Shown in pieces: positions 10,224 through 17,968 of a stretch of DNA of 64,000 bases (positions are counted from its first letter, which is position 1; every line of letters begins with the position of its first letter). The stretch lies in contig NZ_CP082945.1 of NCBI RefSeq assembly GCF_019933235.1, positions 5,059,501 to 5,123,500 on the forward strand. The letters run 5' to 3'. The notes beneath the pieces are model-generated. The model was given only the letters and a program-made list of their open reading frames with translations. It ran no database searches and had not been told where the DNA came from. The translations under genes were made by a program, and so were the position numbers. Source of the stretch: Streptomyces angustmyceticus (GTDB lineage Bacteria > Actinomycetota > Actinomycetes > Streptomycetales > Streptomycetaceae).

Positions 10224-11510
10224 TCACCCGGCCGGCACCGACGGGCGCCCCGCGTGACGGCCCGCCGCGACCAGGGCGACGCCCGCGGCGAGGGCGGCCG
10301 CCGCCGCGGGCACCCCGTAGGCCGCGCCCGCCCCGCCCAGGTGCTCGACCGCCCAGCCGCCGCCCGCCGACCCGGCCGCGATGCCGCCCAGCAGCGCGGT
10401 CACGGCGAGCGTCATGCCCTCGTGCCGCTGACCGGGCGGCGTCAGCGACTGGACGAGTCCCATGCCGGTGACCATGGTCGGCGCGGTCGCCATACCGGCC
10501 AGGAGGAGCGCGACGGCGAGCGCCGCCGGGCTCCCCGTCGCGGCCGCGGCCGGCGGCAGCAGCATCAGGGCCGCCATCGCCGCGGTGCAGACGGGGAAGC
10601 GCCGCCCGGCCGGGCCCGTCGGGCGGCGCAGGCCGTAGAGCAGGCCCGCCGCGCAGGAGCCCGCCGCCTGCAGGGCCAGCATGCCGCCCGCCGCCGCCCG
10701 GATGCCGTGCCCGTCGGCGAAGGCGATCGTCACGACCTCCAGGGAGCCGAAGACCGCGCCGGTGGCGAGGAAGGTGACCAGGAGGGGTGGCAGCCCCGGC
10801 AGGCGCAGCGGCGAGCGGGTCCGTCCTGCGGCCGGTGCCGCCACCGGGGGTTCGGTGCGGCGCTGGGCCGCGAAGAGCAGCACCCCGGTCAGCAGCAGCG
10901 CCGCGGCCACCGCCGTGCCCGCCTCCGGGACGAGGGTGGTGCACAGCAGCGTGGCGAGCACCGGACCGAGCAGGAAACACAGCTCGTCCGCGGCCTGTTC
11001 GAAGGAGTCGGCGGTGTGCCGGGCGGCCGGGTCGTCGCGGAAGAGGTGCGCCCAGCGGGCACGGGACATCCCGCCGGTGTTGGGCGTGGTGGCGGTGGCG
11101 GCGTAGGAGGCGAAGAGCGTCCAGTCGGGCGCGCCGTGGTGGACGCACAGGAGGAGCGACAGCGAGCCGAGGACGGCGAGCGCGGTGGCCGGGACGGCGA
11201 CCCGGGCCTGCCCGTGGCGGTCGATCATCCGGGCGGTCCACGGGCCGACCAGCGCCGTTGCCGCCAGCCCGGTCGCGGTGACCGCCCCGGCCAGCGCGTA
11301 CGAGCCGCGCGCACCGGCGATCATCAGCACCGCGCTGACGCTGAGCATCCCCATGGGAAGCCGGGCCACCAGGTTGGCGGCCGTGAAGGCGCGGGCCCCA
11401 GGGACGGCGAAGATCCGGCGGTAGGGGGCGAGGAAGCGGAAGCGGGCGCGGCGCGGGGCGGGGCGTACGGGCGGGGCCGTGACCGGCCGGGCGGCGAGGA
11501 AGAGGATCAT
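10224..11510 (-). CDS. MFS transporter, probable drug/metabolite exporter
   Basis: Major facilitator superfamily protein of 428 residues with about 12 hydrophobic segments. The motif-A-like loop GPWTARMIDRHGQARV lies between helices 2 and 3. The ATG at 11510 (MILFLAARPVTAPPVRP) is chosen because residues further upstream in the frame are only out-of-frame coding of the divergent gene. It is transcribed divergently from a LysR regulator, a common arrangement in which the regulator controls the exporter. The substrate cannot be told from sequence. Confidence 0.8.
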   Translation of the reverse strand: MILFLAARPVTAPPVRPAPRRARFRFLAPYRRIFAVPGARAFTAANLVARLPMGMLSVSAVLMIAGARGSYALAGAVTATGLAATALVGPWTARMIDRHGQARVAVPATALAVLGSLSLLLCVHHGAPDWTLFASYAATATTPNTGGMSRARWAHLFRDDPAARHTADSFEQAADELCFLLGPVLATLLCTTLVPEAGTAVAAALLLTGVLLFAAQRRTEPPVAAPAAGRTRSPLRLPGLPPLLVTFLATGAVFGSLEVVTIAFADGHGIRAAAGGMLALQAAGSCAAGLLYGLRRPTGPAGRRFPVCTAAMAALMLLPPAAAATGSPAALAVALLLAGMATAPTMVTGMGLVQSLTPPGQRHEGMTLAVTALLGGIAAGSAGGGWAVEHLGGAGAAYGVPAAAAALAAGVALVAAGRHAGRPSVPAG

Positions 11511-11570
11511 GCCTCTACGGTCGCGGCCGCGGCCGCCGCCCGTCCAACACCTGATCAGCGCCCATTCACG

Positions 11571-11585
11571 CACCTGAGGTGTCAA
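11571..11585. promoter_or_regulatory. Divergent MFS/LysR control region
   Basis: An 11-bp palindrome CACCT-G-AGGTG (11571-11581) overlaps TGTCAA (11580-11585), which on the minus strand reads TTGACA, a -35 for the exporter gene. It is a candidate LysR operator in the 129-bp divergent gap. Confidence 0.4.
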
Positions 11586-11639
11586 TACGCGCGAGCCTCG
11601 GGGCACGCCGGGGGAGTGGGCTGCTGCCAGGATGACCCG

Positions 11640-12614
11640 ATGCCGTATGACACCGATCCGCGTCTGCTGCGGGCCTTCCTCGCCGTCGCCGAGGAGCTGC
11701 ACTTCACCCGGGCCGCCGCCCGGCTGTACGTCGCCCAGCAGGCGCTGAGCCGCGACATCCGGCGCCTGGAGCGGGAGTGGGGCGCCGCGCTGTTCCTGCG
11801 CACCACCCGCCGGGTCGCCCTGACGGCCGACGGGACGCGGCTCCTGCCGTACGCGCGACGGGTGGTGGCCGCCCACGACGAGCTGGCCGACGCGTTCCGG
11901 GCCGCCCCCGAGCGGCCGCTGCTGGTCGATGTGGGCGTCCCGATCGGCACCGCCCACGGGGTGCTGGAGGCGGCCAGGGACCGGGTGCCGGACAGCTGCG
12001 AGCTGGTCGCCCGCTTCCACAGCGGGCTGACCGGGGCGACGGCGGAGATCACGGACGGCCGGCTCGACGTCTCCTTCGGCCGGATCGCGGCGCTGCCGCC
12101 CGGGGTCCGGACCGGCCTCGACCACCAGCCCGTCCGGCTGGAGCCGATGGCGGTCCTGCTGCGCGCGGACCATCCGCTGGCCGCCCGGCCCGCCGTCCCC
12201 CTCGCCGAGCTGGCCGGCGAGACGCTCTACGCGGCCGCCGGCAACCCGCAGACCGCGGAGTGGACGGACCTGGCCGAGCGGCTCTTCGCCGGGCGCGGCA
12301 TCGCCGCCGCCGCGCCGTTCCCGGAGATCGAGGGCTCGCAGGAGTTCGTGCGGGTGGTGCGCAAGCGGGGCTGGTCGGTGCTGGCGAGCGTGGAGTTCAT
12401 CGAGGTGCCGGGGATGGTGCTGCGGCCGCTCGTCGATCCCGTGCCGCTCTCGCCGGTGTCCCTGGTGTGGCGGCGCGGACTGCGGCATCCGGGCCTGGAC
12501 GCGCTGCGGGCGGCCGCCCGCGAACTGGCCCGGGAACGGGGGTGGTTGACGCCGCCCGGGAGCGCGTGGTGGCTCCCGGAGGAGGACGCCCGGGTGATGG
12601 GCGTACGCCGGTGA
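11640..12614 (+). CDS. LysR-family transcriptional regulator
   Basis: 324-residue LysR-type regulator. The N-terminal winged helix-turn-helix is clear (LLRAFLAVAEELHFTRAAAR, then QQALSRDIRRLEREWG and LFLRTTRRVALT). A periplasmic-binding-like effector domain follows from about residue 90. CAGGAT ends 6 nt before the ATG, so the mRNA may be leaderless. Its position opposite the MFS exporter suggests it controls that gene and itself, with a small-molecule inducer that is unknown. Confidence 0.87.
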   Translation: MPYDTDPRLLRAFLAVAEELHFTRAAARLYVAQQALSRDIRRLEREWGAALFLRTTRRVALTADGTRLLPYARRVVAAHDELADAFRAAPERPLLVDVGVPIGTAHGVLEAARDRVPDSCELVARFHSGLTGATAEITDGRLDVSFGRIAALPPGVRTGLDHQPVRLEPMAVLLRADHPLAARPAVPLAELAGETLYAAAGNPQTAEWTDLAERLFAGRGIAAAAPFPEIEGSQEFVRVVRKRGWSVLASVEFIEVPGMVLRPLVDPVPLSPVSLVWRRGLRHPGLDALRAAARELARERGWLTPPGSAWWLPEEDARVMGVRR

Positions 12615-12728
12615 CGGCCGGGCGTGCGGGGCGGCGCGCGCAAGAATGTCCGGCGCCGAGGCAACCATGGACGCGCGAAATGTTTCCTTAACGGCAGGTA
12701 ATTCTCTGCGGAACGAACAGGGGGAGCC

Positions 12729-13268
12729 GTGCGACGGCGTTCACTTCTCGCGGCGGTGGCGGCCGCGCTGACCTTGACCGTGGCGGCGGGCGCGGCCCTG
12801 ACCGGCTGCGGCTCGGCGCGGATGGCGGCGCTGCACGCCAACTGCACGACCAAGGGCCTGCGCTGGAAGCTCACCGTGCTGAAGAAGAAGCCGCACAGCG
12901 CGCAGCGCGAGGCCCGGCTCTCCATCGCCAACAAGGGCGCGGGCCCCTGTGTGTTCCACGGCTTCCCGGCCTTCGAGGTCCACCTCGGCAAGGGCCCCGA
13001 GTCGGACGCCCGGGGGCACGGCAAGGCCCTGCCGATAGACCTGGGGCGCGGCGGCACGGTCACCGCCGCGCTGCGCTACCGGGACTGCCCCACGGGCACC
13101 CCGCCCGACCCCCTCATGGTCACCAACGACCTGGCCGTGGTGTCCGCGCCGCGCGACTACCCCGGCCGGCAGGCGGTCGTGGCACGCGACGAGAAGGGCA
13201 AGCGCCTGCGGATGACCGTCTGCGCGGACCGGATATGGATGGACCCGCCCCGCGAGACGGCCGAGTAG
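12729..13268 (+). CDS. Secreted lipoprotein with DUF4232-like domain
   Basis: 179-residue predicted lipoprotein. The GTG start is preceded by GGGGGAG. A signal peptide (MRRRSLLAAVAAALTLTV) ends at a lipobox ALTGC, so the mature protein should be lipidated and face outside. The mature domain has C...C pairs (NCTT, GPCVFHG, YRDCPTG, TVCADR) in the order typical of the actinobacterial DUF4232 family, whose function is not known. It stands alone between the LysR regulator and the convergent WhiJ-like operon. Confidence 0.75.
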   Translation: MRRRSLLAAVAAALTLTVAAGAALTGCGSARMAALHANCTTKGLRWKLTVLKKKPHSAQREARLSIANKGAGPCVFHGFPAFEVHLGKGPESDARGHGKALPIDLGRGGTVTAALRYRDCPTGTPPDPLMVTNDLAVVSAPRDYPGRQAVVARDEKGKRLRMTVCADRIWMDPPRETAE

Positions 13269-13289
13269 CCCCCGGTGGCGTAGCCCCGG

Positions 13290-13610
13290 TTACGGGGCTG
13301 TCGTGGAGGCAGCGTTACCTGCTGCGTACGAGGTGAACGAGGCCCAGGCCCCCGGCGAGAAGTCGAGGTGCGGGCCCTGGGGGGCCTTGGAGTCACGGAC
13401 GTGGATGGTGGTGGGGTGGGCGGCGACCTCTAGGCAGTTGCCGCCTTGTTCGCTGCTGTGGCTGGACTTGTGCCAGGTGTAGGCGACTTCGAGGCAGTTG
13501 CCGCCTTCGCTGCCGCTGTAGCTGGACTTGTGCCATGCATAAGCCACTTCGAGGCAGTTGCCGCCTTCGTCGCCGCTGTAGCTGGACTTGAACCACGTCA
13601 GATGGGTCAT
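13290..13610 (-). CDS. DUF397 small protein with triplicated motif
   Basis: 106-residue protein of the DUF397 family, small partners of WhiJ-type regulators in Streptomyces. The family hallmark, a W-K-S-S-Y-S then GGNCLEVA block, normally occurs once; here it is present three times in a row (residues 6-25, 26-45, 46-65), each unit 20 residues. The family C-terminal part (HVRDSKAPQGPHLDF...AWASF) is present once. The ATG overlaps the stop codon of the upstream regulator gene (ATGA), so the two are translationally coupled. Confidence 0.85.
   Translation of the reverse strand: MTHLTWFKSSYSGDEGGNCLEVAYAWHKSSYSGSEGGNCLEVAYTWHKSSHSSEQGGNCLEVAAHPTTIHVRDSKAPQGPHLDFSPGAWASFTSYAAGNAASTTAP
13416..13595 (-). 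repeat. Three 60-bp in-frame tandem repeats
   Basis: Three consecutive 60-bp units (13595-13536, 13535-13476, 13475-13416) encode the DUF397 motif. Units 1 and 2 are nearly identical; unit 3 is more diverged (SSHSSEQ). Confidence 0.9.
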
Positions 13611-14434
13611 CGTTCTCCTAGCAGCCGGTCCAGCAGACCCACGGTTTCCTCTGCGTTGAGAGCCTGCATTCGCAGCATTCCATATTTCTGAGCGAGGATG
13701 CTGAACTCATCAGGGTCCGAGGTCAGCTCGCTGCTGCGTTGCGCCTCGGTATAGGCGAGGTGTTGATGGTCAGCGGTTTCCAGAAGCACGAATGGCCCGT
13801 CGAGCCCCGCATGATGCTTTCGTTTCAACGGCAGGATCTGAATGGAGACCCCGGTGAGTTCCGCGCACTGACGCAGGTGGGAAATCTGGCCCCGCATGAC
13901 TTCCCGGCCCCCGATGTTGCCCAGTACGACGGCCTCGGAGATGACAAAGCTGGCGGTGACGGGGATCTGCTTGTGCAGGACCTGCTGACGATCGAGCCGG
14001 TCCGTGATGCTCTGCTCGACCTTCTCCTCGCTGAGGTGCGGGGTTTTGCTGCGGAAGGTGGCGCCTGCGTAGCCCTCGGTCTGGAGCAGTCCAGGGACGA
14101 CGCCGTTCTCGTAGCCGCTGAGCGAGATCGCCTCCTGCTCGTAGCCGATGAACTCCTCCGCCCAGATCGGATACTTGTCCTTCGGCGGGAGTTTCTCCAC
14201 GCCCGTTGCCAGGGCCCCGCCCGTCTTCAGTAGCTGGTCGAACTCGGTCGCCAGGTGTGGCATCAGGGCGCGCCTGCCCTGTTCGATGGAGCCGATGGTT
14301 TCCTCGGAGGCGGTGGAGCGTTCGGCGAGCTCGCGCTGGGTGAGACCGGTGTTGATGCGGTACATCGCCAGTTGGGCGCCGATGACTTCCATGGCTGCGG
14401 AGTGTCGCTTCTTGGGCTTGTTTCGCGGCTTCAT
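13607..14434 (-). CDS. WhiJ-family XRE regulator (HTH + DUF5753)
   Basis: 275-residue DNA-binding protein. An XRE helix-turn-helix (LAMYRINTGLTQRELAERS, TIGSIEQGRRALM) lies at residues 16-60, followed by the DUF5753 domain (IWAEEFIGYEQEAISLSGYE, VPGLLQTEGYA, QILP). The start at 14434 is chosen because GGGGAG lies 10 nt upstream; an upstream in-frame ATG lies inside the palindromic operator. In Streptomyces such regulators act with DUF397 proteins and HATPase-type partners in development and antibiotic control (whiJ and abaA loci). Both partner types adjoin it here. Confidence 0.87.
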   Translation of the reverse strand: MKPRNKPKKRHSAAMEVIGAQLAMYRINTGLTQRELAERSTASEETIGSIEQGRRALMPHLATEFDQLLKTGGALATGVEKLPPKDKYPIWAEEFIGYEQEAISLSGYENGVVPGLLQTEGYAGATFRSKTPHLSEEKVEQSITDRLDRQQVLHKQIPVTASFVISEAVVLGNIGGREVMRGQISHLRQCAELTGVSIQILPLKRKHHAGLDGPFVLLETADHQHLAYTEAQRSSELTSDPDEFSILAQKYGMLRMQALNAEETVGLLDRLLGER

Positions 14435-14475
14435 GGCGTTCCACTCCCCGTACTTCGACGCCGGTGACCGTGTGC

Positions 14476-14504
14476 GCACCCGTACTCACCGTGAGTACGG
14501 GTGC
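14476..14504. promoter_or_regulatory. 29-bp perfect palindromic operator candidate
   Basis: Two 13-bp arms, GCACCCGTACTCA and its exact complement TGAGTACGGGTGC, are separated by CCG. The palindrome lies between the divergent WhiJ-like and HATPase-like genes, 42 bp from each start, and is a likely binding site of the WhiJ-like protein. Confidence 0.65.
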
Positions 14505-14545
14505 ACGCGCTGTGCAGCATAGTTACTCAGTGCGACCGTGGTCGT

Positions 14546-14761
14546 ATGAACGGAGAGATTCAACTCACCTGTCCACGCGAGCGGTTCTACCGGCGGGAGC
14601 GGCGATCGGTGCCGCTCGCGCGGGAGTTCGTGCGGGTGGCGCTCAAGGACTGGGGGGTCGGGGAGCGGGCGGACGCGGTGTTGCTGTGCGTGAGCGAGCT
14701 GGCGGACAAGTGGGGGGAGCGGCGGCCCGGCAAGATCGTCTGGTGTGAGTTCGCCGTGTGA
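14546..14761 (+). CDS. Short HATPase/anti-sigma-like protein, probably truncated
   Basis: 71-residue protein starting MNGEIQLTCPRERFYRRER. Its beginning resembles the HATPase_c (RsbW/AbaA-type) proteins common in Streptomyces: VPLAREFVRVALKDWG, then LLCVSELADKW where family members have a SELVTNAVRH N-box. The reading frame then stops, so the ATP-binding G1/G2 boxes are missing. It is either a decayed copy or a minimal protein that binds without ATP. It is divergent from the WhiJ-like regulator, the arrangement of intact loci. No frameshift remnant of the missing part was recognised. Confidence 0.6.
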   Translation: MNGEIQLTCPRERFYRRERRSVPLAREFVRVALKDWGVGERADAVLLCVSELADKWGERRPGKIVWCEFAV

Positions 14762-14849
14762 GGCCGCCGGGTGAGGGCGGCCCGTACGGGCCGCCCGTCC
14801 GCAGCGGGCCCCGGCCTCACCCGCCCCCGCCGTACCCGGTGAGCGCAAG

Positions 14850-14886
14850 GTTTCGTACGTGTCACCGGGCGGCACGGTACGGAAAC
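14850..14886 (+). promoter_or_regulatory. GlnR-type box upstream of narK
   Basis: GTTTC-N6-GTCAC (14850-14865) is an exact reverse-orientation match to the GlnR half-box gTnAc-N6-GAAAC. GGCAC-N6-GAAAC (14871-14886), a one-mismatch match in direct orientation, follows after 5 bp. The element ends 48 bp before the narK ATG. Confidence 0.6.
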
Positions 14887-14934
14887 CCGGCCTCCCTAGC
14901 GTCATGGCGCAGGACCCGACCCCTGGGAGGCGCG

Positions 14935-16404
14935 ATGACGGCCGCGGCAGCAGAGAACCGTAGCGACACACCCGACGGCACCCCGGCCGGCGGCCGGACC
15001 GGGGGCCGGGTGAGGCGGGGCGGCCGGTGGATCGAGCGCTGGGACCCGGAGGACGAGGGCTTCTGGCGGGAGACGGGGGAGCGGGTCGCGCGGCGGAACC
15101 TCGTGCTGTCCGTGTTCTCCGAGCACATCGGGTTCTCCGTCTGGAGCCTGTGGTCGGTGATGGTGCTGTTCATGGGGCCCGAGTACGGGATCGACCCGGC
15201 CGGGAAGTTCTTCCTGGTGGCGATGCCGACGCTGGTGGGCGGGGTGCTGCGGGTGCCGTACACCTTCGCGGTGGCGCGGTTCGGGGGCCGCAACTGGACG
15301 GTGATCAGCGCCGTGACGCTGCTGGTGCCGACCGCGGTGGCGGCGGTGGTGCTGGAGCCGGGCACCTCGTACACGACGTTCCTGCTGGTCGCGGCGCTGG
15401 CGGGGGTCGGCGGCGGGAACTTCGCCTCGTCGATGACCAACATCAACGCGTTCTATCCGCTGCGGAAGAAGGGGTGGGCGCTGGGGCTGAACGCCGGCGG
15501 CGGCAACATCGGGGTGCCGGTGGTGCAGTTGCTGGGGCTGCTGGTGATCGGGACGGCGGGGGCCGCGCATCCGCGGATCGTGCTGGCCGTCTATGTGCCG
15601 CTGATCGTCCTGGCGGCGGTGCTCGCGGCGCTGTTCATGGACAACCTCGCCCCGGTGACGAACGACACCGGGGCGGCCCGCGACGCCGCGCGGGAGCCGC
15701 ACACCTGGGTGATGTCGCTGCTGTACATCGGCACGTTCGGGTCGTTCATCGGCTACAGCTTCGCCTTCGGGCTGGTGCTGCAGAACCAGTTCGCGCGCAC
15801 GCCCCTCCAGGCGGCGTCGCTGACGTTCATCGGGCCGCTGCTGGGGTCGCTGGTGCGGCCGGTCGGCGGGCGGCTGGCGGACCGGTTCGGCGGCGCGCGG
15901 ATCACCCTGGTCACCTTCGCGGCGATGGGCCTGGCCACCGGGGTGGTGATCCACGCGTCGGGCGTGCGGTCGCTGCCGGTGTTCCTCGTCGGGTTCATCG
16001 CGCTGTTCGTGCTGTCGGGGCTCGGCAACGGCTCCACGTACAAGATGATCCCGGGCATCTTCCAGGCCCAGGCGCTGCGGCGGGGGCTCACGGGGGAGGC
16101 GGCCGCGGTATACGGACGACGGCTGTCGGGGGCGGCGATGGGGCTGATCGGGGCGGTGGGGGCGCTCGGCGGGCTGGCCATCAACCTGGCCTTCCGCCAG
16201 TCGTTCCTGGTGGCCGGGTCGGGCACGCCGGCCTTCGTGTCGTTCCTGGTCTGCTACGTGGTGTGCGGCGTGGTGACCTGGGGCGTCTATCTGCGCCCGG
16301 CGGTGCGCGGGCGGCGTGCGGCGCAGGTGGCGGAGGGGGCGGACGAGGCCGGTGCGGGGGCGGCGGTGGACGGGGAGCGGGGGCCGGTGTACGCGGAGGT
16401 GTGA
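14935..16404 (+). CDS. narK: Nitrate/nitrite transporter NarK
   Basis: MFS transporter (489 residues) of the nitrate-nitrite porter family. The family signature is clear in NAGGGNIGVPVVQLLG following SSMTNINAFYPLRKKGWALG. About 12 transmembrane helices are visible, with a charged 50-residue N-terminal extension. The ATG at 14935 has GGGAGG 5 nt upstream; the preceding open frame is non-coding. It sits upstream of the regulator gene nnaR, as remembered in S. coelicolor (SCO2959-SCO2958), and behind GlnR-like boxes. Import or exchange of nitrate/nitrite for assimilation is expected. Confidence 0.9.
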   Translation: MTAAAAENRSDTPDGTPAGGRTGGRVRRGGRWIERWDPEDEGFWRETGERVARRNLVLSVFSEHIGFSVWSLWSVMVLFMGPEYGIDPAGKFFLVAMPTLVGGVLRVPYTFAVARFGGRNWTVISAVTLLVPTAVAAVVLEPGTSYTTFLLVAALAGVGGGNFASSMTNINAFYPLRKKGWALGLNAGGGNIGVPVVQLLGLLVIGTAGAAHPRIVLAVYVPLIVLAAVLAALFMDNLAPVTNDTGAARDAAREPHTWVMSLLYIGTFGSFIGYSFAFGLVLQNQFARTPLQAASLTFIGPLLGSLVRPVGGRLADRFGGARITLVTFAAMGLATGVVIHASGVRSLPVFLVGFIALFVLSGLGNGSTYKMIPGIFQAQALRRGLTGEAAAVYGRRLSGAAMGLIGAVGALGGLAINLAFRQSFLVAGSGTPAFVSFLVCYVVCGVVTWGVYLRPAVRGRRAAQVAEGADEAGAGAAVDGERGPVYAEV

Positions 16405-16713
16405 GCGGCGCGCGGGCGGTGCGCGGGCGGCGGGGCGGCGGGTCCGGGCGCGGTGCCCGCCCGTGCCCGGTGGCCGTGTCCGGCGGCCGCCCGTGCCCGG
16501 CGGCCGTGGGCGTACCGCCCGTACGGGGCGGGCGGCGGCGCGCCGTCGTAACCGCGGGGAAATACTGGAGGACCGGGGCCGTCACGTGCCGTTGGCACCC
16601 TGGCCCCCGGACACCTGGTGCCCGGTGCCGCCCGAGCCGCGGCGGCACGGGGCGGGACACCAGCGGTACGCAGGCACACGGCAGCACACCACTCTGGGCG
16701 GAGCGGGACGACC
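16405..16713 (+). other. narK-nnaR intergenic region
   Basis: No gene is seen in these 309 bp of extremely GC-rich, repetitive sequence. It includes the GlnR-like half-box listed separately. No clear terminator for narK is visible. Confidence 0.5.
16548..16563 (+). promoter_or_regulatory. GlnR-like half-box upstream of nnaR
   Basis: GTAAC-CGCGGG-GAAAT matches the GlnR half-site gTnAc-N6-GAAAc at all but the last base. It is 150 bp before the nnaR ATG. Confidence 0.4.
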
Positions 16714-17904
16714 ATGCGCGAGCAGCAGCAGGAGCACGACGAGCGGGAGCCGGCGGCGGGGGAGACGGCGCCGGCCGTCCGGCCGCTGGACGGGTTCACC
16801 GTCGGGGTGACCGCGGCCCGGCGGGCGGAGGAGCTGGGCGCGCTGCTGGAGCGGCGCGGCGCCCAGGTGACGCACGCGCCGGCGCTGCGGATCGTCCCGC
16901 TGCCGGACGACACCGAACTGCTCGACGTCACCCGGGACCTCATCGACCGGGTGCCGGACGTCGTCGTGGCCACCACCGCCATCGGCTTCCGCGGCTGGGT
17001 CGAGGCCGCGGAGGGCTGGGGCCTGGGCGAGGCGCTGCTGGAGCGGCTGGCCGGGGTGGAGCTGCTGGCGCGCGGGCCCAAGGTGCGCGGCGCGATCCGG
17101 GCCGCCGGGCTGACCGAGAAGTGGTCGCCGGCCTCCGAGTCGATGGCCGAGGTGCTCGACCGGCTGCTGGAGGAGGGGGTGTCCGGGCGCCGGGTCGCCG
17201 TCCAGTTGCACGGGGAGCCGCTGCCGGGGTTCGTCGAGTCGTTGCGGGCCGGGGGCGCGGAGGTGGTCGGCGTCCCGGTGTACCGGTGGATGCCGCCGGA
17301 GGACATCGGCCCGGTCGACCGGCTGCTGGACGCGGTGCTGGCGCGGTCCGTGGACGCGGTGACGTTCACCAGCGCGCCCGCCGCCGCGTCGCTGCTGCGC
17401 CGGGCCCAGGAGCGCGGGATCCGCGCGGAGGTGCTGGCGGCGCTGCGGCAGGAGGTGCTGCCGGTGTGCGTGGGGCCGGTGACCGCGCTGCCGCTCCAGG
17501 CGGAGGACGTCCCCACCCTCCAGCCGGAGCGCTTCCGGCTCGGGCCGCTGGTGCAGCTGCTGTGCCGGGAACTCCCTGGACGGGTGCGGCCGTTGCCGGT
17601 GGCCGGGCGGCGGCTGGAGATCCGCGGGCACGCCGTCGTGGTGGACGGCGCGCTGCGGCCGGTGCCGCCGGCCGGAATGGCGCTGCTGCGCGCGCTGGCC
17701 CGGCGCCCAGGCTGGGTGGTCTCCCGCGCCGACCTGCTGCGCGCGCTGCCCGGGGCGGGCCGCGACGAGCACGCGGTGGAGACCGCGATGGCCCGGCTGC
17801 GGGGAGCGCTGGGCACCCCCAAGCTGATCCAGACGGTCGTCAAGCGCGGCTACCGGCTGTCGCTCGACCCGCATGCGGACACGGACAAGTACGGCGGGGA
17901 GTAG
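16714..17904 (+). CDS. nnaR: Nitrate/nitrite assimilation regulator NnaR (HemD-like + winged helix)
   Basis: 396-residue fusion. Residues about 25-270 form a uroporphyrinogen-III synthase (HemD)-like domain (GFTVGVTAARRAEELGALLE, VVVATTAIGFRGW, VTFTSAPAAASLL). The C-terminal ~95 residues form an OmpR-type winged helix (GMALLRALARRPGWVVSRAD, DEHAVETAMARLRGAL, IQTVVKRGYRL). This is the architecture of S. coelicolor NnaR, which cooperates with GlnR at nitrate and nitrite genes; heme synthesis is not its main role there. The ATG has GGAG upstream. The adjacent narK is a likely target. Confidence 0.87.
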   Translation: MREQQQEHDEREPAAGETAPAVRPLDGFTVGVTAARRAEELGALLERRGAQVTHAPALRIVPLPDDTELLDVTRDLIDRVPDVVVATTAIGFRGWVEAAEGWGLGEALLERLAGVELLARGPKVRGAIRAAGLTEKWSPASESMAEVLDRLLEEGVSGRRVAVQLHGEPLPGFVESLRAGGAEVVGVPVYRWMPPEDIGPVDRLLDAVLARSVDAVTFTSAPAAASLLRRAQERGIRAEVLAALRQEVLPVCVGPVTALPLQAEDVPTLQPERFRLGPLVQLLCRELPGRVRPLPVAGRRLEIRGHAVVVDGALRPVPPAGMALLRALARRPGWVVSRADLLRALPGAGRDEHAVETAMARLRGALGTPKLIQTVVKRGYRLSLDPHADTDKYGGE

Positions 17905-17968
17905 CACCGAGACGTACGGCCGGGAGCGGCAGCGGGAGCGGATGCGGGAGCGGCGGGGGAGGTGCCCG

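Noticed and set aside
10224-12668. 814-residue version of the MFS gene with a 380-residue N-terminal extension
   Set aside because: The extension is antisense to the LysR gene and is repetitive; the MFS protein begins naturally at 11510.
17930-17965. CGGGAGCGG short tandem repeats after nnaR
   Set aside because: Simple GC-rich slippage sequence with no further structure.
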